DNA of 64,000 nucleotides from Solobacterium moorei. Lineage in GTDB: Bacteria; Bacillota_I; Bacilli_A; Erysipelotrichales; Erysipelotrichaceae. The stretch's first letter is position 1, and every line of letters begins with the position of its first letter. The notes under the pieces are model-generated. The model was not told the origin of the DNA, ran no database searches, and saw only the letters and a program-made list of their open reading frames with translations. Made by a program: the position numbers and the translations under genes. The stretch spans positions 2,046,001 through 2,110,000 of the forward strand of contig NZ_AP028934.1 of NCBI RefSeq assembly GCF_036323475.1. Direction: 5' to 3'. Shown in pieces: positions 29,012 to 37,922 of this stretch.

Positions 29012-29611
29012 ATGAAAAATAGAGAAAATATATTACTAACAAGAGATTATATTTCCATAGGCGTTTTTTCACTTATTTATTTTGTTATTGCATTTGTTAT
29101 AGGCGGTATCGCACAAATGACACCTGTCACTTTTCCGTTTATGCCGATGATAGTAGCTTTATTTGCGGGCAGTGTTTTTATGTTATACACCGCTAAAATA
29201 CCGAAGCGCGGATCACTTTCCATACTTGGTATACTTGCCGGAATCTTGTTATTTGTTACCGGTATGTTTTGGATGATGTCGGTATTTTTCATCGTATTTG
29301 GATTTATTGCGGACTTTATTTGCCAATCAGGAAATTTCAAATCATTCAGAAGAAATTTACTTGCCTATTGCGTGTTTGCGCTGTCTCCAATGGGAGCCTA
29401 TATTCCCATGGCTATCATGCCTGCACAGTTTGATGAATTCATGCGTAGAAAAGGAGATGTTTCTTCTTTTGAAGGAATCATCAATGCTATTAGAATAAAT
29501 TGGTGGGTTATCCCCTTAATGATTTTGGGGACAATTATTTGTGCCATAATCGGAGGCCTTATAGGTAAAAAATTATTGAAAAAACATTTTGAAAAAGTGG
29601 GGATTATATAA
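29012..29611 (+). CDS. ECF transporter S component, MptD/Trep_Strep family (first set)
   Basis: A 199-residue integral membrane protein with about six helices (near 14-35, 42-60, 70-85, 88-105, 115-135, 168-190). The N-terminus has Asp-Tyr-Ile-Ser-Ile-Gly-Val and the C-terminus is a Lys-rich Gly-Lys-Lys-Leu-Leu-Lys-Lys-His-Phe motif. Both fit the MptD (Trep_Strep) substrate-binding subunits. The solute is not known. It joins the T and ATPase subunits encoded directly after it; the next gene starts at the base after its stop. Confidence 0.85.
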   Translation: MKNRENILLTRDYISIGVFSLIYFVIAFVIGGIAQMTPVTFPFMPMIVALFAGSVFMLYTAKIPKRGSLSILGILAGILLFVTGMFWMMSVFFIVFGFIADFICQSGNFKSFRRNLLAYCVFALSPMGAYIPMAIMPAQFDEFMRRKGDVSSFEGIINAIRINWWVIPLMILGTIICAIIGGLIGKKLLKKHFEKVGII

Positions 29612-30316
29612 ATGGCTTTAGATCCCAGAACAAAGCTGCTGATTTTATCAATAACAAGTATTTCCGTGTTTCTGAATGAAAGTATCGTTATAGAATGCCT
29701 TTTTACAGCAATCCCTATATTATTGCTCTTACAGGCGAAAGAGTTCCGTACTGCTTCAAAATACGGAATTCTCTTTATTGTGTTATTGATGGTACAGCTT
29801 TTTGTTATATCAAAATTACCTGTTACGATCGGAGGCATCATATATATGTTTGATGTCTATATAAGAAAACTTATTCCTTGTTTTATGCTCGGCACATTTT
29901 TAATACAAACTACAAAGGTCAGTGCTTTTTTAGCTGCATTCAGTCGATTGCATTTGCCTAAAGGTTTCACTATTGCACTTTCTGTTACATTGCGATACTT
30001 TCCGACAATGGCTGAGGAATGGAACTATATTAAGGACGCCATGGCTCTTCGAGGGATAACCGCTTCTTTTACAGGATTTTTACGCCATCCGGTCAAAATA
30101 ATGGAGTATGTATATGTACCCATGCTGGTATCTGCTTCTAAAATCTCTGATGAAATCACACAAGCCGCAATTACAAGAGGAATAGATCATGTCGGAAGGC
30201 GCAGCTGTATGGAAAAAGTTTGTTTTTCAATCCATGATGCTCTGATTGTAACAATCTATATAGGGATTATTTGCATGATATTTTTTGATTTTTTACGAGG
30301 AGGTGTATTCCCTTGA
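29612..30316 (+). CDS. ECF transporter T component (CbiQ family, first set)
   Basis: A 234-residue membrane scaffold that couples the S subunit to the ATPases. It shows the CbiQ-family features: an early Asp-Pro-Arg-Thr-Lys-Leu-Leu motif, four or five helices, and two coupling-helix Ala-Arg-Gly-like motifs (Ala-Leu-Arg-Gly near 148; Thr-Arg-Gly near 190). The next start overlaps its stop. Confidence 0.88.
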   Translation: MALDPRTKLLILSITSISVFLNESIVIECLFTAIPILLLLQAKEFRTASKYGILFIVLLMVQLFVISKLPVTIGGIIYMFDVYIRKLIPCFMLGTFLIQTTKVSAFLAAFSRLHLPKGFTIALSVTLRYFPTMAEEWNYIKDAMALRGITASFTGFLRHPVKIMEYVYVPMLVSASKISDEITQAAITRGIDHVGRRSCMEKVCFSIHDALIVTIYIGIICMIFFDFLRGGVFP

Positions 30317-31782
30317 TTGAATTTATAAAACTTTCTTTTTCCTACAAGGATATGGAAAAAGCTTCTTTACGGGAATTACACTTAAATATTCCAAAAGGAC
30401 AATGTGTTCTCTTGTGCGGTGCATCAGGATGCGGAAAAACGACTCTTACCAGATTGGTAAACGGGCTGATTCCTCATTTTTTTGAAGGAAAACTTTCAGG
30501 CAAAGTAACTGTAAAAGGAATGAATGTTGCCGAGACCGAAATTTCAACTCTTTCCGATAGTGTCGGCACGGTTTTTCAAAATCCGAGAACACAATTTTTC
30601 AACACAGATACAGATAGTGAAATTGTTTTCGGACTGGAAAACAGAATGCTGGAGATGAAAGAATTAAAACAGCAGCTTGAAAGGATTACTAAAGATTTGC
30701 ATATAGAAAAATTAAAAGGATGCAGCATTTTTGAACTTTCCGGAGGGGAAAAACAAAAAATTGCATTTGCGTCTGTGTATGCCACGAATCCGGATATTTT
30801 TGTATTGGATGAACCGTCCTCAAATCTGGATTTTCATTCCGTGCTTGAACTGAAAAAACTGATAGAAAAAATAAAACAACAAGGGAAAACGATTATCATT
30901 GCAGAACATCGCTTGTGGTATTTAACAGATGTTGCAGACAGGGTCATCTTAATGCAGGAGGGTCAGATTTTTAAGGATATGAGTATACAGGATTTTTGCG
31001 AGCTCCCGCTTGAACAAATACAAAATATGGGGCTCAGGTGTCGAAATCTTTCTGAAATCAAAACAAATACCAATGATAAAAAATTTTCCCAACACACCTT
31101 AGAGCTGAAAGATATTCATGTCAAATATGGTGAAAAGATTATCTTGCAAAACATCTCTTTTACCGCAAATGGTGGAGAGATCGTCGCAATTACCGGCGCA
31201 AACGGAACAGGAAAAACGACACTGGCACGCACGATATGCGGACTGATAAAACAAAAATCGGGAAATATTTTTGTAGACGGCAGGAGTTTGTCTGCAAAAG
31301 CGCGTATTAAAAAATCTTACATGGTGATGCAGGATGTCGGACATCAACTTTTTACGGATTGTGTGGAAACAGAATGCACACTCGGAACAAAAACAACAGA
31401 TGAGTCTGTTATTGACGAAACTTTATCGGCCTTATCTCTTTCCGAATTAAAAAACAGACATCCCCTTTCACTTTCAGGAGGACAAAAACAGAGGTTGGCA
31501 GTGGCAATCAGCTTGCTTTGTGATAAAGAAATTCTTATTTTCGATGAACCGACCAGTGGGCTTGACTTAAAAAGCATGCGGGAAGTAGGAACGATGGTAG
31601 AGAGACTTTCTGAACAGGAAAAAATCCTGCTCATTATTACACACGACATTGAATTTATAAAAACAATATGTTCCAGAGTTTTGCTTTTGTCAGGCGGTAA
31701 AATAATTGCCGATTTGAGAGGTGAAGAAAAGAAAAATATCGAAAAATATATTTTAGCAGAAGGAGATCGAAATGAAGAATAA
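30313..31782 (+). CDS. ECF transporter double ATPase (first set)
   Basis: A 489-residue protein with two ABC ATPase domains in one chain, replacing separate EcfA and EcfA' subunits. Domain 1 has Walker A Gly-Ala-Ser-Gly-Cys-Gly-Lys-Thr near 36 and signature Leu-Ser-Gly-Gly-Glu-Lys-Gln-Lys. Domain 2 has Gly-Ala-Asn-Gly-Thr-Gly-Lys-Thr near 296 and Leu-Ser-Gly-Gly-Gln-Lys-Gln-Arg. Start TTG at 30313, overlapping the T-component stop. All catalytic motifs are present. Confidence 0.92.
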   Translation: MIEFIKLSFSYKDMEKASLRELHLNIPKGQCVLLCGASGCGKTTLTRLVNGLIPHFFEGKLSGKVTVKGMNVAETEISTLSDSVGTVFQNPRTQFFNTDTDSEIVFGLENRMLEMKELKQQLERITKDLHIEKLKGCSIFELSGGEKQKIAFASVYATNPDIFVLDEPSSNLDFHSVLELKKLIEKIKQQGKTIIIAEHRLWYLTDVADRVILMQEGQIFKDMSIQDFCELPLEQIQNMGLRCRNLSEIKTNTNDKKFSQHTLELKDIHVKYGEKIILQNISFTANGGEIVAITGANGTGKTTLARTICGLIKQKSGNIFVDGRSLSAKARIKKSYMVMQDVGHQLFTDCVETECTLGTKTTDESVIDETLSALSLSELKNRHPLSLSGGQKQRLAVAISLLCDKEILIFDEPTSGLDLKSMREVGTMVERLSEQEKILLIITHDIEFIKTICSRVLLLSGGKIIADLRGEEKKNIEKYILAEGDRNEE

Positions 31783-33526
31783 GAAGAACAAAAACACATT
31801 GCATCGCTTATTTGAGTTTGCCGGATCATGTAAAGGCTTGCTTTTAAGTTCGGTTGTTTTTGCCGTTCTTGGTGCAGGGTTTGGAATCGTCCCGTATATT
31901 GCAGTTTCACGCATTATTATTCAAATATGCGCCGGCGATTACAGCTTGAAATCAATCATGCCGATGGCAGTAATTGCTCTTTTGGGGTACCTTTTGCAGC
32001 TTGGTCTATCAACTGTATCTACGGTGCGGTCTCACAAAGCCGCATTTACTATACTAAAAAATATTCGTACTGCACTTACGAAAAAGTTGTCACGAGTGCC
32101 CATGGGATTTGTCTTGGATACCCCGTCAGGAAAATTCAAAACGATGCTTGTAGATACGGTTGAAAAACTGGAGTTACCCCTTGCTCACATGATACCGGAA
32201 TTAACAGCAAATATTATGATTCCTGTCTTAATGTTGATTTATTTCATGTTCCTTGATTGGAGGCTGGCACTTATTGCTCTTGCAACCTTTCCTGTCGGAA
32301 TGCTCTGTTATATGGGAATGATGAAAGATTATGAGAAGCGTTATGACAGAGTTATTAAAGCCGCAAAAGCTATGGATGCCGCTACGGTTGAATATATAGG
32401 CGGAATCGAAGTGGTTAAGGCTTTTAATCAAAGTAGCGATTCTTATCGCAAATATGCAGAGGCGGTAAAGGAGAATGAAAATTCTAAATCGGAATGGTTC
32501 AAAAAGACGAATCCGTACTATGCGGCAGGTATTGCAATAGCACCCTCAAGTCTAATCGGAGTTCTTCCTGTCGGAAGTTTGTTTTATATAGGCGGAAGCA
32601 TAAGCGCAGGCAGTTTTATATCCTGCATTATTTTATCATTGGGCTTGATTGCTCCGCTTATTCAGGCATTGCGATATACAGACAGCCTTGCTATGGTAGA
32701 TGCCACCGTAAAAGAAATCGGAAGCCTTTTGGATACGGAAGAAATGGAACGCCCGGTAAAACGAGTACAGCTTAAAGGAGAAAAAATAGAATTTTCCAAC
32801 GTCTCTTTCTCTTACAAGGATACAGAGGTTTTACACAGCATTTCCTTTGAAGCGAATGAAAATGAAATGACGGCTTTGGTCGGACCGTCGGGATCGGGCA
32901 AATCCACTGTCGCCAGACTCATTGCGTCTTTTTGGAATGCGGGAAGCGGAACCGTGAAAATAGGCGGTGTCGATGTGCAGAACATACCGCTTTCGCAGAT
33001 AATGGAACATATTGCGTATGTTTCACAGGATAATTATTTGTTTCATCTTTCTATACGAGAAAATATACGAATCGGTAAGCCGGATGCTACAAACAGCGAA
33101 ATCGAAAATGCAGCAAAAAAAGCGGCATGCCATGATTTTATTACATCACTTCCCAATGGCTACGATACCGTTGTCGGAGACAGCGGAAGCAATCTTTCCG
33201 GCGGAGAAAAGCAGCGCATTGCCATTGCAAGAGCCATATTAAAAGACAGCCCCGTAGTTATTTTAGATGAAGCTACCGCCTTTACAGACCCTGAAAATGA
33301 GTCGATAATTCAGCACTCCATCAGCGAGCTTGTAGCGGGAAAAACGCTGATTGTCATTGCACATCGATTATCTACTATCACATCAGCCGATAAGATTATC
33401 GTCATGAATGCAGGAAATATAGAAGCGGAAGGAAAACATGAGGAGCTTACCCAAAATTGTGTTCTTTACAGAGAACTTTGGAATACACATATCAGCACGC
33501 TTGATATGAAGGAGGTATCAGCATGA
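31772..33526 (+). CDS. ABC transporter permease/ATPase, YbtP/IrtA-like half (A)
   Basis: A 584-residue half-transporter. Six membrane helices span about 20-300. The ATPase has Walker A Gly-Pro-Ser-Gly-Ser-Gly-Lys-Ser near 369, signature Leu-Ser-Gly-Gly-Glu-Lys-Gln-Arg and Walker B ending Val-Ile-Leu-Asp-Glu-Ala. It forms a pair with the next gene (equal length, four-base overlap). Such pairs import siderophores in yersiniabactin and mycobactin systems although built like exporters. The substrate is inferred from context only. Its start overlaps the end of the ECF ATPase. Confidence 0.88.
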   Translation: MKNKKNKNTLHRLFEFAGSCKGLLLSSVVFAVLGAGFGIVPYIAVSRIIIQICAGDYSLKSIMPMAVIALLGYLLQLGLSTVSTVRSHKAAFTILKNIRTALTKKLSRVPMGFVLDTPSGKFKTMLVDTVEKLELPLAHMIPELTANIMIPVLMLIYFMFLDWRLALIALATFPVGMLCYMGMMKDYEKRYDRVIKAAKAMDAATVEYIGGIEVVKAFNQSSDSYRKYAEAVKENENSKSEWFKKTNPYYAAGIAIAPSSLIGVLPVGSLFYIGGSISAGSFISCIILSLGLIAPLIQALRYTDSLAMVDATVKEIGSLLDTEEMERPVKRVQLKGEKIEFSNVSFSYKDTEVLHSISFEANENEMTALVGPSGSGKSTVARLIASFWNAGSGTVKIGGVDVQNIPLSQIMEHIAYVSQDNYLFHLSIRENIRIGKPDATNSEIENAAKKAACHDFITSLPNGYDTVVGDSGSNLSGGEKQRIAIARAILKDSPVVILDEATAFTDPENESIIQHSISELVAGKTLIVIAHRLSTITSADKIIVMNAGNIEAEGKHEELTQNCVLYRELWNTHISTLDMKEVSA

Positions 33527-35277
33527 TTCAGATGTTCAGACGACTTTTGGATTTTTCCGGAATGGAAAGAAAAAGATTGATTTTATCGTTTATTTTTCAT
33601 ATGTGCAATTCCGTGTTTGAGATGCTTCCCATTATGGCTGTGCTTGCAGTTTTGAACGGAATACTATTATCACTTTCAAGTGGCTTCATGTCGATTAAAA
33701 CAATATGGGCAGCCTTGGGGATTATGCTTTTAAGTATTTCAGGACGCATTCTATTTACGAATCTTTCCGCTGTAAAAAGAACCCTTGGAAGCTTTTCCAT
33801 GTGTTCCAAATGGCGCATGGAGCTTGGCGAAAAATTAAAACGCGTACCTATGGGATATTTTAATGAGCATCGCCTTGGAGATATTACAGCGGCAGTTACT
33901 ACAACACTTGGAGATCTGGAAACCAATGCAGTTACCGTCATGGAAGCGGTAGCCGGAGGATTTATCCACGCTGCAGTGATAGGGATATGGCTTTTGTTTT
34001 ATGAATGGAAAATTGGAGTTTTGATGTTCATAGGGCTTTTTCTTTCCCTTTGTGTGTACGCAAAAACACAAAAAGCTGGTATGAAATATTCTCCGCGCAG
34101 GCAAGCTGCACAGGCCGGACTTGTTACAGGCATTTTAGAATATATACAGGGGATGTCCGTGATAAAGGCATTCGGACTTGCCGACCGTTCGGACAAATCC
34201 GTAGACGCTGCAATCAATGAAAGCGCAGAGGCAAACATCGCTTTAGAAAAAGTTTTCTCCGGCTTAGCTGCCGTCTTTCAAATGATATTCAAATTTGCCA
34301 GATTCGCAATCCTTGTTGTTGCACCATACCTGCTTATGAACGGAGAAATAACTCCTGAAAAGTGCCTGCTCCTTATTGTCGCAAGCTTTATGATTTATAC
34401 GACTGTGGAGCTTGCAGGAAGTACGGCTGCCGTTGCAAGAGTTGTGGATGCTTCTTTAGACAGATTGGAAACAATATCCAATATTCCCCTTCTTGATGAA
34501 AAGGGAACAGACCTTATCCCGAAAGCATACGACATAACCGTTTCAAACATTTCCTTTGCATATGAGGAAAAGGAAATTCTGCACGATGTAAGCTTTTCTG
34601 TTCCTCAAGGTACGAGCTGTGCCATTGTAGGACCATCAGGCTCAGGAAAGACGACCCTTTGCAGTTTAATTGCACGCTTTTGGGACGTAAAAGATGGTGA
34701 GATTCTTTTAGGTGGCGTTAATGTAAAAGACTATACTTGCGATAGCCTTCTTAAGAATTTTTCCATTGTGTTTCAAAGGGTTTACCTTTTTGAAGATACC
34801 ATTGAAAATAACATTCTTTTTGGAAAACCGCAGTCAACAAAAGAAGAAATAGTGTCCGCGGCAAAGAAAGCATGCTGCCATGATTTCATATCCGCACTTC
34901 CGGATGGATACCAAACAAAGATTGGAGAAGGAGGTGCAACCCTTTCCGGCGGTGAGAAGCAGCGAATCTCTATCGCACGAGCGATTTTGAAAGATGCACC
35001 TGTTGTCATTTTAGATGAGGCTACGGCAAGTGTCGATCCTGAAAACGAACGGGAATTGCAGCAGGCTATTTCAGAGCTGACAAAAAATAAAACGCTTCTG
35101 ATGATTGCTCACAGGTTGAATACAGTTCGAGAAGCAGATCAAATTCTTGTTCTTGAAAATGGACGAATTGTGCAAAGAGGAAAACATCAGGAGCTGATAC
35201 AGCAGGAAGGACTTTATCGACGATTTGTTGAAATTCGGGGAAATGCAATTGGATGGAAATTAGGAGGCCTGGAATGA
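33523..35277 (+). CDS. ABC transporter permease/ATPase, YbtQ/IrtB-like half (B)
   Basis: A 584-residue partner of the preceding half-transporter. It has the same plan: six helices in residues 15-300, Walker A Gly-Pro-Ser-Gly-Ser-Gly-Lys-Thr near 372, signature Leu-Ser-Gly-Gly-Glu-Lys-Gln-Arg and Asp-Glu-Ala-Thr. ATG overlaps the upstream stop (ATGA). Its own stop overlaps the ATG of the thiazoline hydrolase-like gene, so all three are coupled. Confidence 0.88.
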   Translation: MIQMFRRLLDFSGMERKRLILSFIFHMCNSVFEMLPIMAVLAVLNGILLSLSSGFMSIKTIWAALGIMLLSISGRILFTNLSAVKRTLGSFSMCSKWRMELGEKLKRVPMGYFNEHRLGDITAAVTTTLGDLETNAVTVMEAVAGGFIHAAVIGIWLLFYEWKIGVLMFIGLFLSLCVYAKTQKAGMKYSPRRQAAQAGLVTGILEYIQGMSVIKAFGLADRSDKSVDAAINESAEANIALEKVFSGLAAVFQMIFKFARFAILVVAPYLLMNGEITPEKCLLLIVASFMIYTTVELAGSTAAVARVVDASLDRLETISNIPLLDEKGTDLIPKAYDITVSNISFAYEEKEILHDVSFSVPQGTSCAIVGPSGSGKTTLCSLIARFWDVKDGEILLGGVNVKDYTCDSLLKNFSIVFQRVYLFEDTIENNILFGKPQSTKEEIVSAAKKACCHDFISALPDGYQTKIGEGGATLSGGEKQRISIARAILKDAPVVILDEATASVDPENERELQQAISELTKNKTLLMIAHRLNTVREADQILVLENGRIVQRGKHQELIQQEGLYRRFVEIRGNAIGWKLGGLE

Positions 35278-35858
35278 CATACAAAAAATTTTACTTCGGA
35301 AAGTTAAATGCACAGATATTAAAAAAAATAGATGCGGAACATAAAACAAAAATGAAGCAGCTCATCAAAGAAATCAATCAAGGATCATGGACGGAAAAAC
35401 AGAAAAAAAGGCAAAAAAGAAGCATTATTTCAAATATAGCCCTATACCGATGTTTCATAGATAAAGGGCTTTCAAAAAATGAGGCAAAAGAATTGGTAAA
35501 GGAGTATTCATTTTATGTTGCCCAAAAGGCACATAAGCTTTTGAAAACATTTTTTTATATCCCCGGGTTTTTCAGGCTGTTCCGCTTGTTTATGAAAAAA
35601 GGGATGTCGGGCGATGAAATATGGAAAAGCAGAATCCTGTCGGATGACGGGGAATACTACCGTGTCGATGTGCTCAAGTGCCTTTGGGCGGATACCTGCA
35701 ATTTTTTTGAATGCCCAGAGCTTTGTGAGATATTCTGTCTGTGTGATCATATCGTATTCGGAAATATAAAGGGATTTGTATTTGAAAGAAGTCAGACACT
35801 GGGAATGAACGGTGAAAAATGCGACTTTTGCTTCATAAATAGGAAAGGGGAAAGTTAA
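35274..35858 (+). CDS. L-2-amino-thiazoline-4-carboxylate hydrolase-like protein
   Basis: A 194-residue soluble protein; ATG at 35274 overlaps the preceding stop (ATGA). The C-terminal part has the family's pattern: Asp-x-Leu-Lys-Cys-Leu-Trp-Ala-Asp, Cys-x-x-Cys-Asp-His-Ile, Phe-Glu-Arg-Ser-Gln-Thr-Leu and Glu-Lys-Cys-Asp-Phe-Cys-Phe. In Pseudomonas this family opens the aminothiazoline ring. In this transporter operon it may act on a thiazoline-containing ligand brought in by the ABC pair; that is inference. It is cysteine-rich for its size, so metal binding is possible. Confidence 0.65.
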   Translation: MTYKKFYFGKLNAQILKKIDAEHKTKMKQLIKEINQGSWTEKQKKRQKRSIISNIALYRCFIDKGLSKNEAKELVKEYSFYVAQKAHKLLKTFFYIPGFFRLFRLFMKKGMSGDEIWKSRILSDDGEYYRVDVLKCLWADTCNFFECPELCEIFCLCDHIVFGNIKGFVFERSQTLGMNGEKCDFCFINRKGES

Positions 35859-36599
35859 ATGAATAGGGCTGAGGAAAAATGGTCCGGGGATGCCGGAAAA
35901 ATGAAAATGTTTCTTCTTCAAGAAATAGAAGAAAGAGGTCTGGAATGGAGAGGTTTGTTAGAACGGTGTCTTGGAGATTGTCAAAAAAACAAAATTTTAG
36001 ATGTCGGATGTGGAACCGGGTTTATTTCGCTGCTTCTTGCACAAATTGGGTGTGATGTCATTGCAATAGACAATAATGTCGCAATGCTCAAGGAAGCTGA
36101 AAAAATATCTGAGGAGTTAGGATTTTCAAATAAAATCACTTTTATGCTTAAAGACGCAGAGTTAGTGGATTTTCCCGATAATACCTTTAATGCAGTGGTC
36201 TCAAGACATGCCTTTTGGCTATTTAATAATCCGAAAAAAGTTTATGCGCAGTGGTACAGAATTTTGAAATCCGGCGGTTGTATGCTGAATTTAGATGCAA
36301 ATTGGCTTTTCCCTTTTTGGGGAGAGGAACAGGCAAAGCTCTTTCAGTCAGATGAAAACATTTTAACAAAACGCTACGGCAAATTTCAGGATTATTATCA
36401 TGATACAGATATGATGGACGAATTGAAAAAACTCCCTTTAAGTTATATAAAACGCCCGGAATGGGATTTGGAAACATGCAGAGAAACAGGTTTTAAGAAC
36501 ATTGAAACAGAGACACTGTTACAGGAAAAGTATTGGAATCCTTTTATGGCACGCAGGTATCGCACGATGCCGACCTTTATCATCAAAGCTCAAAAGTAA
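35859..36599 (+). CDS. Class I SAM-dependent methyltransferase
   Basis: A 246-residue methyltransferase with motif I Ile-Leu-Asp-Val-Gly-Cys-Gly-Thr-Gly-Phe near 46 and an acidic motif II (Val-Ile-Ala-Ile-Asp-Asn). A Phe-Pro-Asp-Asn-Thr-Phe post-motif precedes motif IV. It starts at the base after the hydrolase stop. The substrate is unknown; small-molecule methylation in step with the hydrolase is a reasonable guess. It could equally modify a metabolite for export. Confidence 0.85.
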   Translation: MNRAEEKWSGDAGKMKMFLLQEIEERGLEWRGLLERCLGDCQKNKILDVGCGTGFISLLLAQIGCDVIAIDNNVAMLKEAEKISEELGFSNKITFMLKDAELVDFPDNTFNAVVSRHAFWLFNNPKKVYAQWYRILKSGGCMLNLDANWLFPFWGEEQAKLFQSDENILTKRYGKFQDYYHDTDMMDELKKLPLSYIKRPEWDLETCRETGFKNIETETLLQEKYWNPFMARRYRTMPTFIIKAQK

Positions 36600-36618
36600 T
36601 ATTTACGGAGGAAAATAA

Positions 36619-37227
36619 ATGAAAAAAAATAAAGCATTAAAATGGGAAATTAAAGATGTCATTGCGGCTGCTCTGTTGAGTCTCTTTCTCATTCTCATCC
36701 AGTTTATTGTAAATATGGTATGCATGACCAATCATTTTGTCAGTATGGTTTTATCAGTTGGTTTTACCATGTTCTTATGTGCACCTGTCTATTATCTGCT
36801 TTTGTGTCGGGTAAGGAAGCACTTTGTCAGCCTTGTTTATATGAGTATCGTCGGTATGATTTATCTGTTGATGGGGAACTGGTATCTTTTACCGTACTTT
36901 GTTGCAATTGGTATGATATGCGAAGCAATCTTGTGGAAAGATTGTTCTGAAAGGAATTCAAAACAAATTATAGCATCGTGGACTGTTGCCAGTCTTTTAT
37001 ATAACGGTGTCAATTTACTGCCGATTTGGTTCTTTTGGGAAACCTATTACAGCTTTGCAAAAAGCGGTGGCATGGATCAAAGCTATATAGACTCATATAT
37101 CAGCTACTATAAGACTCCCGGATGGATTATATTCATTGTTATCTTTACGGCGATATGTGGGCTTGCGGGTGGTCTGGCAGGCAAAAAAATTATGGGAAAG
37201 CATTTCAAAAAAACGGGACTTCTATAA
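36619..37227 (+). CDS. ECF transporter S component, MptD/Trep_Strep family (second set)
   Basis: A 202-residue membrane protein with six helices, a Lys-Trp-Glu-Ile-Lys-Asp-Val start and the C-terminal Gly-Lys-Lys-Ile-Met-Gly-Lys-His-Phe motif seen also in the first S component. The two are paralogues with different pockets, so they may take different or modified forms of one ligand. ACGGAGG precedes the ATG. Confidence 0.82.
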   Translation: MKKNKALKWEIKDVIAAALLSLFLILIQFIVNMVCMTNHFVSMVLSVGFTMFLCAPVYYLLLCRVRKHFVSLVYMSIVGMIYLLMGNWYLLPYFVAIGMICEAILWKDCSERNSKQIIASWTVASLLYNGVNLLPIWFFWETYYSFAKSGGMDQSYIDSYISYYKTPGWIIFIVIFTAICGLAGGLAGKKIMGKHFKKTGLL

Positions 37228-37922
37228 TGAGAAAAATTTCTTTTGCTGTCATAACTAAAATATGGGGATTCATTTGTGTACTAATAGCCATTTATATGGG
37301 AAAAGATGTCGTTTTCAGCTGCATCCTTACAATTGCCACTTTTTTATATTTAGGTATACAAGGGAAATGGAAAATCGTATTTGATTACGGCATATTCTAT
37401 ATCTTATTGGGAATTTTACTCTACGCCATACAACGTTTCGGACTTCATATGCTGATTTTTTCGGAGTTTTATGTGCTGATGCTTTGGAATCTTTCTCCTG
37501 CTTTCTTGGTATCATGGGATTTGATTACAACACCGCCTGGAAAAATTTCGGCATTCCTAAGTTCCATTCACCTTCCTACATCCGTTATTTTGGGTGTCCT
37601 TGTAGTATTTAGATTCTTCCCTACCATGAAATCGGAGTTAAGGAGTGTGTATCTATCTATGAAAAACAGAAATTTGACAGGTCTTAAACAGATATTGAAA
37701 GCACCCGCAAAGACATGTGAATATGTGCTGATTCCCCTACTCGTCAGAATCTTGATGATAGCAGATCAGCTTTCCGTTTCAGCTATTGCAAGAGGTGGGG
37801 AATCACCGGGGAAAAGAAGCAGCTACTATGAGAGCAAGATTGAAATAACGGATATATTTGCCATGATTTTATGGTTCGCTTTGATATCGGGTTATTTATG
37901 GATAGGAGGCATGAGAATATGA
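37227..37922 (+). CDS. ECF transporter T component (second set)
   Basis: A 231-residue membrane protein; ATG at 37227 shares its A with the stop of the S gene (TAATG). Family motifs include Arg-Phe-Phe-Pro-Thr-Met and the coupling motif Ala-Arg-Gly-Gly-Glu near 190. It corresponds to the first-set T gene but lacks its Asp-Pro-Arg-Thr-Lys start. Confidence 0.85.
   Translation: MRKISFAVITKIWGFICVLIAIYMGKDVVFSCILTIATFLYLGIQGKWKIVFDYGIFYILLGILLYAIQRFGLHMLIFSEFYVLMLWNLSPAFLVSWDLITTPPGKISAFLSSIHLPTSVILGVLVVFRFFPTMKSELRSVYLSMKNRNLTGLKQILKAPAKTCEYVLIPLLVRILMIADQLSVSAIARGGESPGKRSSYYESKIEITDIFAMILWFALISGYLWIGGMRI

Noticed and set aside
29398-29841. Leftward 147-codon frame opposite the ECF genes
   Set aside because: It spans two coupled membrane-protein genes on the other strand and has no start signal.
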